Shown piece by piece: positions 52,502-61,933 of a stretch of DNA of 63,443 bases. The stretch covers positions 1 to 63,443 of the forward strand of contig NZ_JAHBYG010000022.1 of assembly GCF_019636075.1 (NCBI RefSeq), read 5' to 3'. Every line of letters begins with the position of its first letter. The first letter of the stretch is position 1. The notes beneath the pieces were generated by a model. It ran no database searches. It had not been told where the DNA came from and saw only the letters and a list, made by a program, of their open reading frames with translations. The position numbers were made by a program, and so were the translations under genes. This DNA is from Ferrovibrio sp. Its GTDB lineage: Bacteria; Pseudomonadota; Alphaproteobacteria; Ferrovibrionales; Ferrovibrionaceae.

Positions 52502-53677
52502 ATGACGGCCGATACGTCGCTGGACGTGGCCATCATCGGCGGCGGTGTGGCCGGGCTTTGGCTGTTGAATCTTCTTTGTAAGCAGGGCCGCAGCGCCATG
52601 CTGTTTGAAAGCGGCGCTTTGGGCGGCGGCCAGAGCATCGCATCGCAAGGCATCATTCATGGCGGATTGAAATACGCCCTCGATCTCAAGCTGGGCCAGG
52701 CCAGCGCGGCGCTGGCAGATATGCCCGGGCTGTGGCGCGATTGCCTGCAGGGCAAGGGCGCCATCGATCTGCGCGGTTGCCGGATTGCCGCCGAACATCA
52801 TCTTTTCTGGGTGCGCAAAAGCCTGACCAGCCGCATCGCCGGTTTTTTCGGCGCCCGCATGTTGCGCGGGCGGGTGGACGCATTGGAATCCGCTGAATGG
52901 CCATCCGTGTTGCGCGATGCCGAGCATGTGGGGGCGGTGTATCGGCTGGATGAAATCGTGCTGGATGTGCCGAGTTTGCTGCGTGCGCTGGCAGAGCCAT
53001 GGCGCGATCATATCCGACAGGTGCCGGGGGATTTCACGCTGGAGCGCGATGCGGCCGGCAATGTTGTGGCTTTGCGTTACGGCGATGGCCGCGCTGTGCA
53101 GGCGAAACAATTCGTGTTTGCTGCGGGTGCGGGTAATGCGCAAGCCTTGCGGCAGCTTGGTCAACCGGCCGATGCGGCGCAGACCCGGCCTTTGCATATG
53201 TTGCTGATGCGCGATGCACCCGGCCTGCTGCATGCCCATTGCTTCGATAGCAGCGACAAGCCGCGCGTCACCGTAACCAGCCATCATCTGGGCGATGAGA
53301 TCGTCTGGTATGTCGGCGGACAGATAGCCGAAAATGGCGTGATGCAGGATGAGGCATCGTTGATTGCCACAGCCAAGGCGGAATTCGCCCATCTGCTGCC
53401 GGGCCTTGACCTGTCGCGCTGCCGCTATGCCGGCTGGCAGGTGGATCGTGCGGAAGGGGCCACCGAAACCGGCGCCAAGCCGGATGGCCCGGTATTCCGC
53501 CGCCATGGCAACGTGTTCGTTGCCTGGCCCACTAAGCTGGCGCTGGCGCCGCGGCTGGCCGATGCGATCATCGCGGAATTGCCGCCGGCCAAGGTCTCGC
53601 CATTGCCGGCCGATTACAGCAACTGGCCGCAAGCCCCCTATGCCCAGCCGGTCTGGGAGCGCGTGACATGGCGCTGA
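52502..53677 (+). CDS. FAD-dependent oxidoreductase (DAO/glycerol-3-phosphate-dehydrogenase-like fold)
   Basis: A 391-residue flavoprotein. The dinucleotide-binding GGGVAGLWLLNLL is at residues 12-24, followed by SIASQGIIHGGLKYALDL, which resembles GlpD/D-amino-acid-oxidase-type FAD enzymes. The substrate is unknown. Its 3' end overlaps the aldo/keto reductase gene by 10 bases, so the four genes from hldE to 54920 appear to be one operon. Confidence 0.83.
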   Translation: MTADTSLDVAIIGGGVAGLWLLNLLCKQGRSAMLFESGALGGGQSIASQGIIHGGLKYALDLKLGQASAALADMPGLWRDCLQGKGAIDLRGCRIAAEHHLFWVRKSLTSRIAGFFGARMLRGRVDALESAEWPSVLRDAEHVGAVYRLDEIVLDVPSLLRALAEPWRDHIRQVPGDFTLERDAAGNVVALRYGDGRAVQAKQFVFAAGAGNAQALRQLGQPADAAQTRPLHMLLMRDAPGLLHAHCFDSSDKPRVTVTSHHLGDEIVWYVGGQIAENGVMQDEASLIATAKAEFAHLLPGLDLSRCRYAGWQVDRAEGATETGAKPDGPVFRRHGNVFVAWPTKLALAPRLADAIIAELPPAKVSPLPADYSNWPQAPYAQPVWERVTWR

Positions 53678-54456
53678 AGCTGCCGCTTTATCGCAATGGG
53701 CCGCTGGTAAGCAGGCTTGGCCTTGGCACGGTGAAGATCGGCCGGAACCAAGGCGTGAAATATCCGCAAGATTTCGATCTGCCCGGCGATGATGCCGTGC
53801 TCGATCTGCTGCGCACCGCGCATGCGCTTGGCATCAACCTGCTGGATACGGCACCGGCCTATGGCCTGTCTGAAGCCCGGCTTGGCCATTTGCTGTCGCA
53901 GTTGGGTTTGGCGCGCGAGGATTGGGTGATTGTGAGCAAGGCCGGCGAATGGTTTGAGAACGGTATTTCGCGGTTCGATTTTTCCGCCGCCGCCATACGC
54001 GCTTCGGTGGTGGCATCGTTGGAGAAATTGCGGCTGGAATACCTGGATGCCGTGCTGCTGCATTCCGATGGCATCGACGAGGCCGGCGCGCGCTTCATGC
54101 CGGCATTGCAGGCCCTGGATGCGCTGAAGGCCGAGGGCCTGATCCGTGCCACCGGGTTTTCCGGCAAGACTTTGGCCGGCAATCTGCAATTCGCCGATTG
54201 CGCCGACCTGCTGATGCTGACCTATAATAGCACAGAGACGGATCAGTTGCCGGCGATCGAGGCGGCGGCGGCGCGTGGCAAGGCGGTGTTGCTTAAAAAA
54301 GCCTTGGCCAGCGGTCATGCCGCAAATCCCGATACCGCGTTGCGCCAGGCGCTGGCCGTGCCCGGCGTGACGGCAGCGGTGGTTGGCAGTTTGAACCCGG
54401 CCCATCTGCGTGCGAATGCGCAAGCAGCGGGATTGACGGCAGGAGATGTGCGATGA
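53668..54456 (+). CDS. Aldo/keto reductase family protein
   Basis: A 262-residue TIM-barrel NAD(P)H oxidoreductase with the complete catalytic tetrad: Asp and Tyr in NLLDTAPAYGLSE, Lys in VSKAGEW and His in LLHSDG. It starts RLGLGTVKIGRN, as is typical. The natural carbonyl substrate is unknown. It is coupled by overlaps to the FAD enzyme upstream and the unknown gene downstream (ATGA). Confidence 0.87.
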   Translation: MALKLPLYRNGPLVSRLGLGTVKIGRNQGVKYPQDFDLPGDDAVLDLLRTAHALGINLLDTAPAYGLSEARLGHLLSQLGLAREDWVIVSKAGEWFENGISRFDFSAAAIRASVVASLEKLRLEYLDAVLLHSDGIDEAGARFMPALQALDALKAEGLIRATGFSGKTLAGNLQFADCADLLMLTYNSTETDQLPAIEAAAARGKAVLLKKALASGHAANPDTALRQALAVPGVTAAVVGSLNPAHLRANAQAAGLTAGDVR

Positions 54457-54920
54457 GCGAAGACGACAGCTTATCCAAAGAAGCGCAGGCCGCAAGCCTG
54501 GCTGCTGCCGAACAGGAATTCATCGCCTTCGGTTGGGAGGCTGCCGATCTGCCGCTGCCCGGCGAGGGCAACCGTTTTGCACGCGGCTATCGCAAGGGCG
54601 ATTTCGGCGCCTATCATGGCGTGGCGGGCTGGGAGGTGCTGGCATTGCCGGCCAAATTGCTGCTGGGCCATTTGCCCAGCGCATCCGCCGTGCGCCGCTT
54701 TGCCCATAAATGCGTGAGCTTTCCCGCCCAGCCCAATGGCGCGGTGATCGGCGCCGCTCGCCAGGCCATGCTGCAGGCGGTGGAAGAGGAATTGGCGCTG
54801 GCCCGTAAGGCCGCCGAACTGCTGGAGGGCAAGATCGACGATCTGCTGGCCAGCGTGGACGATATCCGCGCCAAGGCGATCCTGTTTTCGCGCGACGACG
54901 ACGAGGATGAAACGGCTTAA
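54453..54920 (+). CDS. Protein of unknown function (155 aa)
   Basis: A soluble 155-residue protein without a recognised family. The middle contains FARGYRKGDFGAYHGVAGWEVLALP. The last third is a long charged helix (ALARKAAELLEGKIDDLLASVDD) ending in a strongly acidic DDDEDETA tail. Start ATG 54453 overlaps the upstream stop and has AGGAG (54441-54445). Coupling to the aldo/keto reductase suggests a linked role. Confidence 0.7.
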   Translation: MSEDDSLSKEAQAASLAAAEQEFIAFGWEAADLPLPGEGNRFARGYRKGDFGAYHGVAGWEVLALPAKLLLGHLPSASAVRRFAHKCVSFPAQPNGAVIGAARQAMLQAVEEELALARKAAELLEGKIDDLLASVDDIRAKAILFSRDDDEDETA

Positions 54921-55399
54921 CCGCGCCGCGGCACTTCCTGCAGGCTGCGGATATACACGCCGGCCACGGTGGGGCCTTTCAGCGCCCGGTTGATCTGGAA
55001 CAGCAGACGGCGCTTCAGTGCTTCCAGGTCGCTATCCTGTACCTGGCCATCGCGCCCCAGCGGTTCGCGGTTCAATTCCATGATCACCGCGTTATAAACC
55101 CGGGCGATCATCGGATCCACCTGCTGCGCCATTTCGACGCTGCCGCAATCGATGGTGAAGGTCATGATGATGGTGCGTGTCGGCGGCCCAGCCACCGGGG
55201 CGGTAACGGCTTCGATCAGCAGCAGCGGCGAATTGACCGGCGGCCGTTCGGGCGGCTTGTTGGGGTCGCCGCCCTTTTTCTTACCGCCGCCTTCCTGCGC
55301 CCAGGCAGGCAGGCACACCAACAGCGCCGCTGCTGTTAGGCAGGCTCGGCGGGTGAGGTGCCCGGCAAAGCGGGGCTTATGAGCGTTCCCGTGTGGCAT
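54917..55399 (-). CDS. Exported protein of unknown function
   Basis: About 160 residues with an N-terminal signal (RRACLTAAALLVCLPAWAQ), a Gly/Lys/Pro-rich linker (EGGGKKKGGDPNKPPERPP) and a compact C-terminal domain (about residues 60-155; IMTFTIDCGSVEMAQQVDPM, FQINRALKGPTVAGVYIRSLQEV). The C-terminal pattern of a beta strand, acidic helix and LKRRLL segment faintly recalls FliL-type periplasmic domains; no firm family. Start ATG 55399 overlaps the prfC 3' end by 23 bases. Confidence 0.6.
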   Translation of the reverse strand: MPHGNAHKPRFAGHLTRRACLTAAALLVCLPAWAQEGGGKKKGGDPNKPPERPPVNSPLLLIEAVTAPVAGPPTRTIIMTFTIDCGSVEMAQQVDPMIARVYNAVIMELNREPLGRDGQVQDSDLEALKRRLLFQINRALKGPTVAGVYIRSLQEVPRRG

Positions 55400-56987
55400 G
55401 GAAGCGGATCTTATCCGATTTTTTCTCGGTATAGGAGAGTTCCCAGGCATTGCGGGCCAGGTAGACCGGTGCGCCATCGCGGTCGTCGGCGATATTTGCC
55501 CGGTTTTGCTCCACAAACTGGTCCACATCGCGGGGATCGTCGGCCGACATCCAGCGGGCGGTTTCGTATGGCGCGGTCTCGAAGCCGACCTCGAGATTGT
55601 ATTCCTCGGCCAGCCGGGCGGCCAGCACATCGAGCTGCAGCGGGCCGACCAGACCTACGATCCAATCCGAACCCAGGCGCGGGCGGAATACCTGTGTCAC
55701 GCCTTCCTCGGCCAGATCTTCCAGCGCACGCTGCAGATGCTTGGCCTTCATCGGATCGGAAAGCCGCACGCGGCGCAGGATTTCCGGCGCGAAATTCGGG
55801 ATGCCGGTGAAACGCAGGTCTTCGGTTTCGGTGAGCGTGTCGCCCACCCGCAGCGTGCCGTGATTGGGAATGCCGATGATATCGCCCGGCCAGGCTTCCT
55901 CGGCCAGCGAGCGGTCGCGGGCGAAAAACAGCGTGGGATTGCTCACCGTTATCGGCTTGCCGCTGCGGACCTGGCGCAGTTTCATGCCGCGCTTGAAATG
56001 CCCGGAGCAAAGCCGCATGAAGGCCACGCGGTCGCGGTGGTTCTTGTCCATATTGGCTTGGACCTTGAACACGAAGCCGGTAACCGGCTTTTCACGCGGA
56101 TCGATCATGCGCGCGGAAGATGGCTGCGGGCGCGGCGGCGGCGCGAAGCGGCCCAGGCCTTTCAGCAATTCATCCACGCCGAAATTCTTCAGCGCCGAGC
56201 CGAAATAGACCGGGGTCATATGGCCCTGGCGGTAGGCTTCCACATCGAAAGCCGGGCAGGCGCCCTGGATCAGTTCGATATCCTCGCGCAGCTTGGCCAA
56301 TTGCGCCTCGGGGATATAGTCGGCCACGCGCGGATCGTCCAGGCCGTTATCCAGAATCACCACTTCGGGTTCGAGATTCTTGTTGTCCTTGCCCACCAGC
56401 AGCAGGCGTTTGCCGAACAGGTCGTAGCAGCCACGGAAATCATGGCCCATGCCCACCGGCCAGTTGGCCGGCACGCATTCCAGGGCCAGAGTGGATGCCA
56501 CTTCATCCAACAGATCGAAAGGGTCGCGGCTTTCGCGGTCGATCTTGTTCACGAAAGTGATGATGGGCATGTCGCGCAGGCGACAGACCTCGAACAGCTT
56601 TCGGGTCTGGCTTTCGATACCCTTTGCGGCATCGAGCACCATTACCGCGCTGTCCACGGCGGTCAGCGTGCGATAGGTATCCTCGGAAAAATCTTCATGG
56701 CCGGGCGTATCGAGCAGATTGAAGGTCCAGCCTTCATACTCGAAATTCATCACCGAGGTGGAAACCGAGATACCGCGCTGCTGTTCGATCTTCAGCCAGT
56801 CGGACCGCGCACGGCGGTTTTCGCCGCGTGCCTTCACCGCGCCAGCCAGATGGATTGCACCGCCGAACAGCAGCAGTTTTTCGGTCAGCGTGGTTTTGCC
56901 GGCGTCTGGATGCGCGATTATGGCGAATGTGCGTCGGGCGCCGATGGGGTCGGCGCCCGGCTTTTCTGTGGCAAGGAGTTCGGACAT
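55377..56987 (-). CDS. prfC: Peptide chain release factor 3
   Basis: A 536-residue GTPase that recycles RF1/RF2 from the ribosome after termination. The G-domain has IIAHPDAGKTTLTEK (G1), QQRGISVSTSVM (G2), LLDTPGHEDFSEDTYR (G3) and TFVNKIDR (G4), with domains II/III after residue 290. The ISVSTSVM and RTLTAVDSAVMVLDAA segments distinguish RF3 from EF-G and TypA. It stands as a separate transcription unit or pairs with the small exported protein gene downstream. Confidence 0.95.
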   Translation of the reverse strand: MSELLATEKPGADPIGARRTFAIIAHPDAGKTTLTEKLLLFGGAIHLAGAVKARGENRRARSDWLKIEQQRGISVSTSVMNFEYEGWTFNLLDTPGHEDFSEDTYRTLTAVDSAVMVLDAAKGIESQTRKLFEVCRLRDMPIITFVNKIDRESRDPFDLLDEVASTLALECVPANWPVGMGHDFRGCYDLFGKRLLLVGKDNKNLEPEVVILDNGLDDPRVADYIPEAQLAKLREDIELIQGACPAFDVEAYRQGHMTPVYFGSALKNFGVDELLKGLGRFAPPPRPQPSSARMIDPREKPVTGFVFKVQANMDKNHRDRVAFMRLCSGHFKRGMKLRQVRSGKPITVSNPTLFFARDRSLAEEAWPGDIIGIPNHGTLRVGDTLTETEDLRFTGIPNFAPEILRRVRLSDPMKAKHLQRALEDLAEEGVTQVFRPRLGSDWIVGLVGPLQLDVLAARLAEEYNLEVGFETAPYETARWMSADDPRDVDQFVEQNRANIADDRDGAPVYLARNAWELSYTEKKSDKIRFHATRERS

Positions 56988-57035
56988 GACGGCCGCTGTT
57001 AACCTCTGGCAGGCTGCAAGCGGCCGGGATGCCTA

Positions 57036-59120
57036 TTATCCCCGGGGCCAACCCTTGCCGGCTTCGGCGCTACGCACCAGAAGCGGGGCAGGGGTCCAGG
57101 CCTTGCCGTGCAGCTTTTCGAATTCCCGGATCGTGGCGAGCACCTTGTCGAGCCCGATCTGCTCGGCCCAGAACATCGGCCCGCCCCGGTAAACGGGGAA
57201 GCCATAGCCGAAAAGATAGACGATGTCGATATCGCTGGAGCGGATGGCGATGCCTTCCTCCAGGATCTTGGCGCCCTCGTTGACCAGCGGATACATGCAA
57301 CGCTGCACGATTTCCTCATCGGTGATGGCGCGGCGCTGGATGCCCTGTGCCTTGGCCGAAGCCAGGATGATATCGTCCACCACCGGGTCCGGAACCGCAT
57401 TGCGGCCTTCGTATTTGTAGAAACCGGCGCCGGTTTTCTGCCCGAAACGGCCCATTTCGCAAAGCTGGTCGGCCACCGGGGAATAGCGTTCGTCCTTGGG
57501 CCGCAGATGCGCTTTGCCCTTGCGGATGCGCCAGCTTACGTCCAGGCCAGCCAGGTCGCTCATGCGGAACGGGCCCATGGCCAGGCCGAAATCCTCCAAT
57601 GCCTTGTCCACCTGCTGCGGCGTTGCGCCTTCCTCGAGCAGGAAGCCGGCTTCGCGCAGATAATGGAACAGCATGCGGTTGCCGATAAAGCCGTCGCAAT
57701 TGCCGGCCAGCACCGGCACCTTGCGCAGGGTCTTGCCAAGCTGCATCACCGTGGCGATCGTCTCGGGCGAGGCGGCCTTGCCGCGCACATTCTCCAGCAG
57801 CTTCATCACATTCGCCGGGCTGAAGAAATGCGTGCCGATCACATCCTGCGGCCGCTTGGTGGCATTGGCAATGGCGTCGATATCCAGCGTCGAGGTGTTG
57901 GAGGCCAGCACCGCGCCCTGCTTCATCACGGTATCGAGCTTGGCGAAGACTTCCTTCTTCACGCCCATTTCCTCGAACACCGCTTCCACCACGATATCGG
58001 CATCGCCGATATCCTCGTAGCGCTGGGTGCCGGAAATCAGCTTCAGCGCACGGTCCATGGCTTCCTGCTTCATCGAACCGCGCTGTACGCTGGTGGCGTA
58101 ATTCTTCTCGATCACGCCCAGGCCGCGGCTGAGCGCTTCCTGCGACACTTCGAGAATCTTCACCGGGATGCCGGCATTGGCGAAATTCATCGCGATGCCG
58201 CCGCCCATGGTGCCGGCGCCCAGCACGGCGGCCGATTTGATCTGCTTGGGTTTCACATCCGCAGGCAGGCCGGGGATCTTGCCGGCTTCGCGCTCGGCGA
58301 AGAAGGCATGAATCTGCGCGGCGCGTTGCGGGCTTTCCATGCATTGCATGAACAATTCGCGCTCGCGCTTAACGCCATCAGGGAAGGGCAGCGTGCAAGC
58401 GGCTTCCACTGCATCCACACAGCGCCAGGGCGAGAAAAAGCCCTTGGCTTTCTTCTCCATGCCTTTGCGGAATTCAGCGAAGAGCTGCGGATCGACGCCG
58501 GTCACCTTTTCGTTGCGCTGGCTCACCAGGGTGAAGGGGCGCTTTTCGGCCACGGCCTGGGCGGCATAGGCCACGCCCACGGCCGTGGGTTCGCCATCGG
58601 CCACATGGTCCACCACGCCGACTTCCAGGGCCTTCTTGGCCGGGATCGGGTTGCCGCTGGTAATCATTTCCAGCGCCATCTGCGGACCCACCAGACGGGG
58701 CAGACGCTGGGTGCCGCCGGCCCCGGGCAGAATGCCCAGCTTCACTTCCGGCAGGCCCACCTGGGCGCTGGGCACAGCCACGCGCCAATGGCAGGTAAGG
58801 GCCACTTCCAGGCCGCCACCCAGGGCGGTGCCGTGGATCGCGGCCACAACCGGCTTGGCCGAAGCCTCGATGCCGGCCAGCACGGAATTCAGGTCGGGTG
58901 CCTGGAGCGGCTTGCCGAATTCGCGGATATCCGCGCCGGCGATAAAGGTGCGGCCGCCGCCTACGATAACGATGGCCTGGGCGGAAGAATCCTCGTTGGC
59001 GCGCTTCAGGCCATCCAGAATGCCCTGGCGCACGGCCTGGCCCAGTGCGTTCACCGGCGGATTATTGATGGTGAGGATAGCCACGCCATCCTGCGTGGAG
59101 TAAAGAACGGGCTCGGTCAC
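57036..59120 (-). CDS. Bifunctional enoyl-CoA hydratase / 3-hydroxyacyl-CoA dehydrogenase
   Basis: A 694-residue beta-oxidation enzyme. The N-terminal crotonase domain has [26 protein letters not shown] and the catalytic Glu in [23 protein letters not shown]. The NAD-binding dehydrogenase starts at about residue 297 ([19 protein letters not shown]) with [13 protein letters not shown], and a duplicated C-terminal domain ends at RKGKAHLR...[14 protein letters not shown]. The arrangement resembles peroxisomal multifunctional enzyme 1 and alphaproteobacterial FadB-like proteins. No thiolase gene is adjacent. Confidence 0.9.
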   Translation of the reverse strand: MTEPVLYSTQDGVAILTINNPPVNALGQAVRQGILDGLKRANEDSSAQAIVIVGGGRTFIAGADIREFGKPLQAPDLNSVLAGIEASAKPVVAAIHGTALGGGLEVALTCHWRVAVPSAQVGLPEVKLGILPGAGGTQRLPRLVGPQMALEMITSGNPIPAKKALEVGVVDHVADGEPTAVGVAYAAQAVAEKRPFTLVSQRNEKVTGVDPQLFAEFRKGMEKKAKGFFSPWRCVDAVEAACTLPFPDGVKRERELFMQCMESPQRAAQIHAFFAEREAGKIPGLPADVKPKQIKSAAVLGAGTMGGGIAMNFANAGIPVKILEVSQEALSRGLGVIEKNYATSVQRGSMKQEAMDRALKLISGTQRYEDIGDADIVVEAVFEEMGVKKEVFAKLDTVMKQGAVLASNTSTLDIDAIANATKRPQDVIGTHFFSPANVMKLLENVRGKAASPETIATVMQLGKTLRKVPVLAGNCDGFIGNRMLFHYLREAGFLLEEGATPQQVDKALEDFGLAMGPFRMSDLAGLDVSWRIRKGKAHLRPKDERYSPVADQLCEMGRFGQKTGAGFYKYEGRNAVPDPVVDDIILASAKAQGIQRRAITDEEIVQRCMYPLVNEGAKILEEGIAIRSSDIDIVYLFGYGFPVYRGGPMFWAEQIGLDKVLATIREFEKLHGKAWTPAPLLVRSAEAGKGWPRG

Positions 59121-59238
59121 GGTTTCTCTCCCAAGCGTTGTATGGATTCCCGAAAAGGCGGCAATTTATAGCGCGCTCCGGGGGCTTGGATAAAGCCGGG
59201 CCCTTGGCGAAAAGTGTTCAGGCCTCTACCTCTTTCCC

Positions 59239-60129
59239 ATGCGTCAAGCGATCATTGCACCACAGCAGGACAGGTTAGGCGACGAGCGGACCAGCAAGGT
59301 GATTCTGGCCGGTCTGCTGCTGTCGTTGTTGCTGCATGCGCTGGTGGTTGTGTTGTTGCTGGAAGAACCCTGGATGACCTGGCGGAAACCGGCGGAACCG
59401 GCGCCGCTTGAAATCACCATGGTGATTCCAGAGCCCCCCAAGGCCGAGCCACCCAGGCCGGCTCCGGTTCAGCCTCCCCCGCCACCGCCGCCTCAGCCGC
59501 AGCCGCAGCCGGAAGTGCAGACGCCGCCAACCCCGCCCCCGCCGCCGGAGGTGCCGCAATTGCAGCGCGGCCGCGTGGCCGAACAATCAGCCGTGCCAAA
59601 GCCGGAACCAAGGCAGCAGCCCAGGCCCCAGGCGCAGGCCCAGCCACAAGCCCAGGCCCAGCCACAGCCACAGCCCAAGGCAGAGCCATTGCCGCGCAGC
59701 CTGTCGCCAGCCACATCCGCCCCGGCGCGCCAGCCGATGACGCGAGAGCAGGCCGCCGCAGCGGCGCGCACCGCGCCGGAGATGGTGCAGAGCGAGCGTG
59801 ACTTTTTCCTGAGCCAGATCGTGGATCACATGTTCATAGATCTGGACGCACCGCAATTCGAGCGCATCCAAATCTATGGCGCCTATGTTGTGATGCCCGA
59901 TGGCATGATGGCGCCGCCCTTCGACAAGAGCCTGCCATTCGATATGTCGCGCATGGTGGATGCCGAAACCTGGCAGATGATGCAGCAGCCGAGCCGGGCC
60001 AACCTGCGCGTGGCGATGGAATCTTTCCTGCGCGGCATGTATCTGGCCCAGCCACTGCAATTGCCGCCGAATTTCGGCAATCAACCCAAACGCATGACGC
60101 TGAATTTCAAGATGGGCGATCTGCGCTGA
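59239..60129 (+). CDS. Proline/glutamine-rich TonB-like inner-membrane protein with novel C-terminal domain
   Basis: A 296-residue protein with a TonB/TolA-type anchor (VILAGLLLSLLLHALVVVLLL, residues about 22-42) and the conserved SxxxH pattern. A Pro/Gln-rich spacer of about 110 residues follows, made of PP, PQ and QAQ repeats. The C-terminal region of about 125 residues (starting near SERDFFLSQIVDHMFIDLD) does not show the TonB C-terminal signature (YP..A.....G...V); it contains VVMPDGMMAPPFDKSLPFD and ends LNFKMGDLR. It may be a divergent TonB/TolA-like periplasm-spanning energiser or cell-envelope scaffold. No exbBD is adjacent. Confidence 0.75.
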   Translation: MRQAIIAPQQDRLGDERTSKVILAGLLLSLLLHALVVVLLLEEPWMTWRKPAEPAPLEITMVIPEPPKAEPPRPAPVQPPPPPPPQPQPQPEVQTPPTPPPPPEVPQLQRGRVAEQSAVPKPEPRQQPRPQAQAQPQAQAQPQPQPKAEPLPRSLSPATSAPARQPMTREQAAAAARTAPEMVQSERDFFLSQIVDHMFIDLDAPQFERIQIYGAYVVMPDGMMAPPFDKSLPFDMSRMVDAETWQMMQQPSRANLRVAMESFLRGMYLAQPLQLPPNFGNQPKRMTLNFKMGDLR

Positions 60130-60138
60130 GGCGGCGAA

Positions 60139-60552
60139 TCACATCGGTTTGAAGCAATTCACCATCCACGGCACGCCGAAACGATCGGTTGCCATGCCGA
60201 AGCGCTGCGCCCAGAAGGTTTCGGCAATCGGCACGCTCACTTTGCCGCCATCGCTCAAGGCGGCGAATACGCGTTCGGCTTCTTCCGGCGTTGCAGTGGT
60301 GATGTTGACCGAGAAACCTGCCGGCGGCTGATACATCTGCGGCGGCGCATCGCCCCCCATCAGTATGGTGCCGTTCAGGGTCATGCTGGCATGGATGATC
60401 TTGTCCTGCCATTCGGGTGGCGTTTGTGCGGCGGCTGGTGTGTCGCGGTGGGGCAGTAGCGCGTCGATCCGGCCGCCCAAGTGTTTTTCGTAATAGCGGA
60501 AAGCCTCGGCGCAATTGCCGTTGAAGCCGAGATAGGCGTTGAAACTCATCAT
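60139..60552 (-). CDS. PhnB-type VOC-family protein
   Basis: A 137-residue glyoxalase/bleomycin-resistance-fold protein. It starts MSFNAYLGFNGNCAEAFRYYEKHLGG and ends RFGVPWMVNCFKP, both characteristic of the PhnB-like/3-demethylubiquinone-9 methyltransferase-like subgroup. The function is unknown. Its gene lies 32 bases downstream of a MarR regulator on the same strand and may be cotranscribed with it. Confidence 0.88.
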   Translation of the reverse strand: MMSFNAYLGFNGNCAEAFRYYEKHLGGRIDALLPHRDTPAAAQTPPEWQDKIIHASMTLNGTILMGGDAPPQMYQPPAGFSVNITTATPEEAERVFAALSDGGKVSVPIAETFWAQRFGMATDRFGVPWMVNCFKPM

Positions 60553-60584
60553 TCCCTCCCTGGTTTTGGTGGCCGCTGGGTTTT

Positions 60585-61034
60585 TTATGCCAGCGACATC
60601 AGATCGGCACGCAGACGGTTGGGGTCTCCGGCCATGTCTCGCTCAAGCGCGGCGTGGGTGGATTTCCAGACCGGCACGGCGGCCAGCAATACGGCATGGC
60701 CGGCATCGGTGAGGCGCATGCGGCGGCTGCGGCGATCCTTTGGATCGGGCCGCACTTCCACCAGGCCACGGCGCTCCAACGGCTTCAAATAAGCTGTGAG
60801 GGTGGTGCGATCCATCGCCAGGAAAGGTGCCACCTGGCCGATGCTGGGCGGATCGGGGCGATTGAGCGCCATCAGCAGGGAGTATTGCCCGTTGGTGAGG
60901 CCGAAGGGACGCAGCGCATCGTCGAACAGTCGCGCCAGCGCCCGCGCCGCCCGCTGCACATGCAGACACAGGCAGGTATCACGCACCATGAGCGTGACAT
61001 CGAAGGGCAGCTTGGCCGGCGAAAGGTTTGACAT
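60585..61034 (-). CDS. MarR-family transcriptional regulator
   Basis: A 149-residue winged-helix regulator. The N-terminus has a CLCLHVQRAARALAR helix with two cysteines (about Cys21 and Cys23), which might be redox or ligand sensing. The HTH includes SIGQVAPFLAMDRTTLTAYLKPL, and the wing is RPDPKDRRSRRMRL. It is divergent from a DUF899 gene across 49 bases containing a GTTGATATCAAC palindrome, probably its operator. Confidence 0.88.
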   Translation of the reverse strand: MSNLSPAKLPFDVTLMVRDTCLCLHVQRAARALARLFDDALRPFGLTNGQYSLLMALNRPDPPSIGQVAPFLAMDRTTLTAYLKPLERRGLVEVRPDPKDRRSRRMRLTDAGHAVLLAAVPVWKSTHAALERDMAGDPNRLRADLMSLA

Positions 61035-61045
61035 CAGACAATTAT

Positions 61046-61057
61046 GTTGATATCAAC
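61046..61057. promoter_or_regulatory. Palindromic operator in the marR-DUF899 divergent promoter
   Basis: GTTGATATCAAC is a perfect 12-bp palindrome in an AT-rich 49-bp intergenic region. By position it is the likely binding site of the divergent MarR protein, controlling both directions. Confidence 0.6.
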
Positions 61058-61083
61058 TTATTTGTCAAGGCAGGAGGTGGGCA

Positions 61084-61911
61084 ATGAAACAAATGCCGGC
61101 GATGGCAAATCCGGCTATGCCGGAAATCGTTTCGCGCGATGAATGGCGCGCCGCGCGCCTTGATCTGCTGAAGCGCGAGAAGGAAATCACCCGTGCCCGC
61201 GATGCGCTGAATGCCCAGCGTCGCCGCCTGCCGATGGTGCGGGTGGACAAGGATTATGTTTTCGAGGGGCCGGAAGGGCGCTTCAGTCTGATCGACCTGT
61301 TTGCCGGGCGCCGCCAACTGATCGTCTATCATTTCATGTTCGATGCCGATGGCCCGCCGCCAGGAAAGTCCGGTGCGCCATGGGAGGAGGGGTGCCCCGG
61401 TTGTTCGCATATAGCCGACAATCTGCCGCATCTATCCCATCTGCATGCGCGCGACACCACGCTGGTGATGATTTCGCTGGCGCCGTTGGTAAAGATCGCG
61501 CCGTTCAAGGCCCGTATGGGTTGGACCATGCCGTGGTATTCCTCTCATGGCAGCGATTTCAATATGGATTTCGATGCCACGGTGGATCCGGCGCGGCCCG
61601 ATGCGGAATGGAATTTCCGCCCCGTGGCCGATCTGCTGGCGGAGCAGCGCATACCCGGCGAGAAGGGTGAATTGCCCGGCATCAGCGTTTTCCTGCGCGA
61701 TGGCGATGCGGTGTATCACACCTACTCGGCCTACTCGCGCGCCCTGGATGGTTTGCTGAACACTCATAACCTGCTCGATCTCACGCCCTATGGCCGGCAG
61801 GAGCCTTGGGAGGATTCACCGCCCGGCTGGCCTAAAGGCGAGCAATGGTGGCTGCGGCATCATGATCGCTACGACGATAAACCGCAGTCTATGTCTTGTT
61901 GTGCCGATTAA
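61084..61911 (+). CDS. DUF899 thioredoxin-like family protein
   Basis: A 275-residue protein of the DUF899 family (thioredoxin-fold related). Typical sequence runs VSRDEWRAARLDLLKREKEITRARDALNAQRRRLPMV (about residues 16-52), LIVYHFMFD and GCPGCSHIADNL, with a CxxC-like pair in that last segment. Biochemical function is unknown. It is preceded by AGGAGG (61070-61075) and controlled from a MarR-type divergent promoter, probably in stress response. A DUF1428 gene follows after 22 bases. Confidence 0.88.
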   Translation: MKQMPAMANPAMPEIVSRDEWRAARLDLLKREKEITRARDALNAQRRRLPMVRVDKDYVFEGPEGRFSLIDLFAGRRQLIVYHFMFDADGPPPGKSGAPWEEGCPGCSHIADNLPHLSHLHARDTTLVMISLAPLVKIAPFKARMGWTMPWYSSHGSDFNMDFDATVDPARPDAEWNFRPVADLLAEQRIPGEKGELPGISVFLRDGDAVYHTYSAYSRALDGLLNTHNLLDLTPYGRQEPWEDSPPGWPKGEQWWLRHHDRYDDKPQSMSCCAD

Positions 61912-61933
61912 CTCTGGAAGAGGAATGTAAAGA

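Noticed and set aside
57108..59171. 687-codon plus-strand frame opposite the beta-oxidation enzyme
   Set aside because: Antisense shadow; the minus strand shows both crotonase and dehydrogenase motifs.
59640..59690. CAGGCC/CAGCCA repeat considered as a regulatory repeat
   Set aside because: It is explained by coding for the Gln-Ala-Pro spacer of the TonB-like protein.
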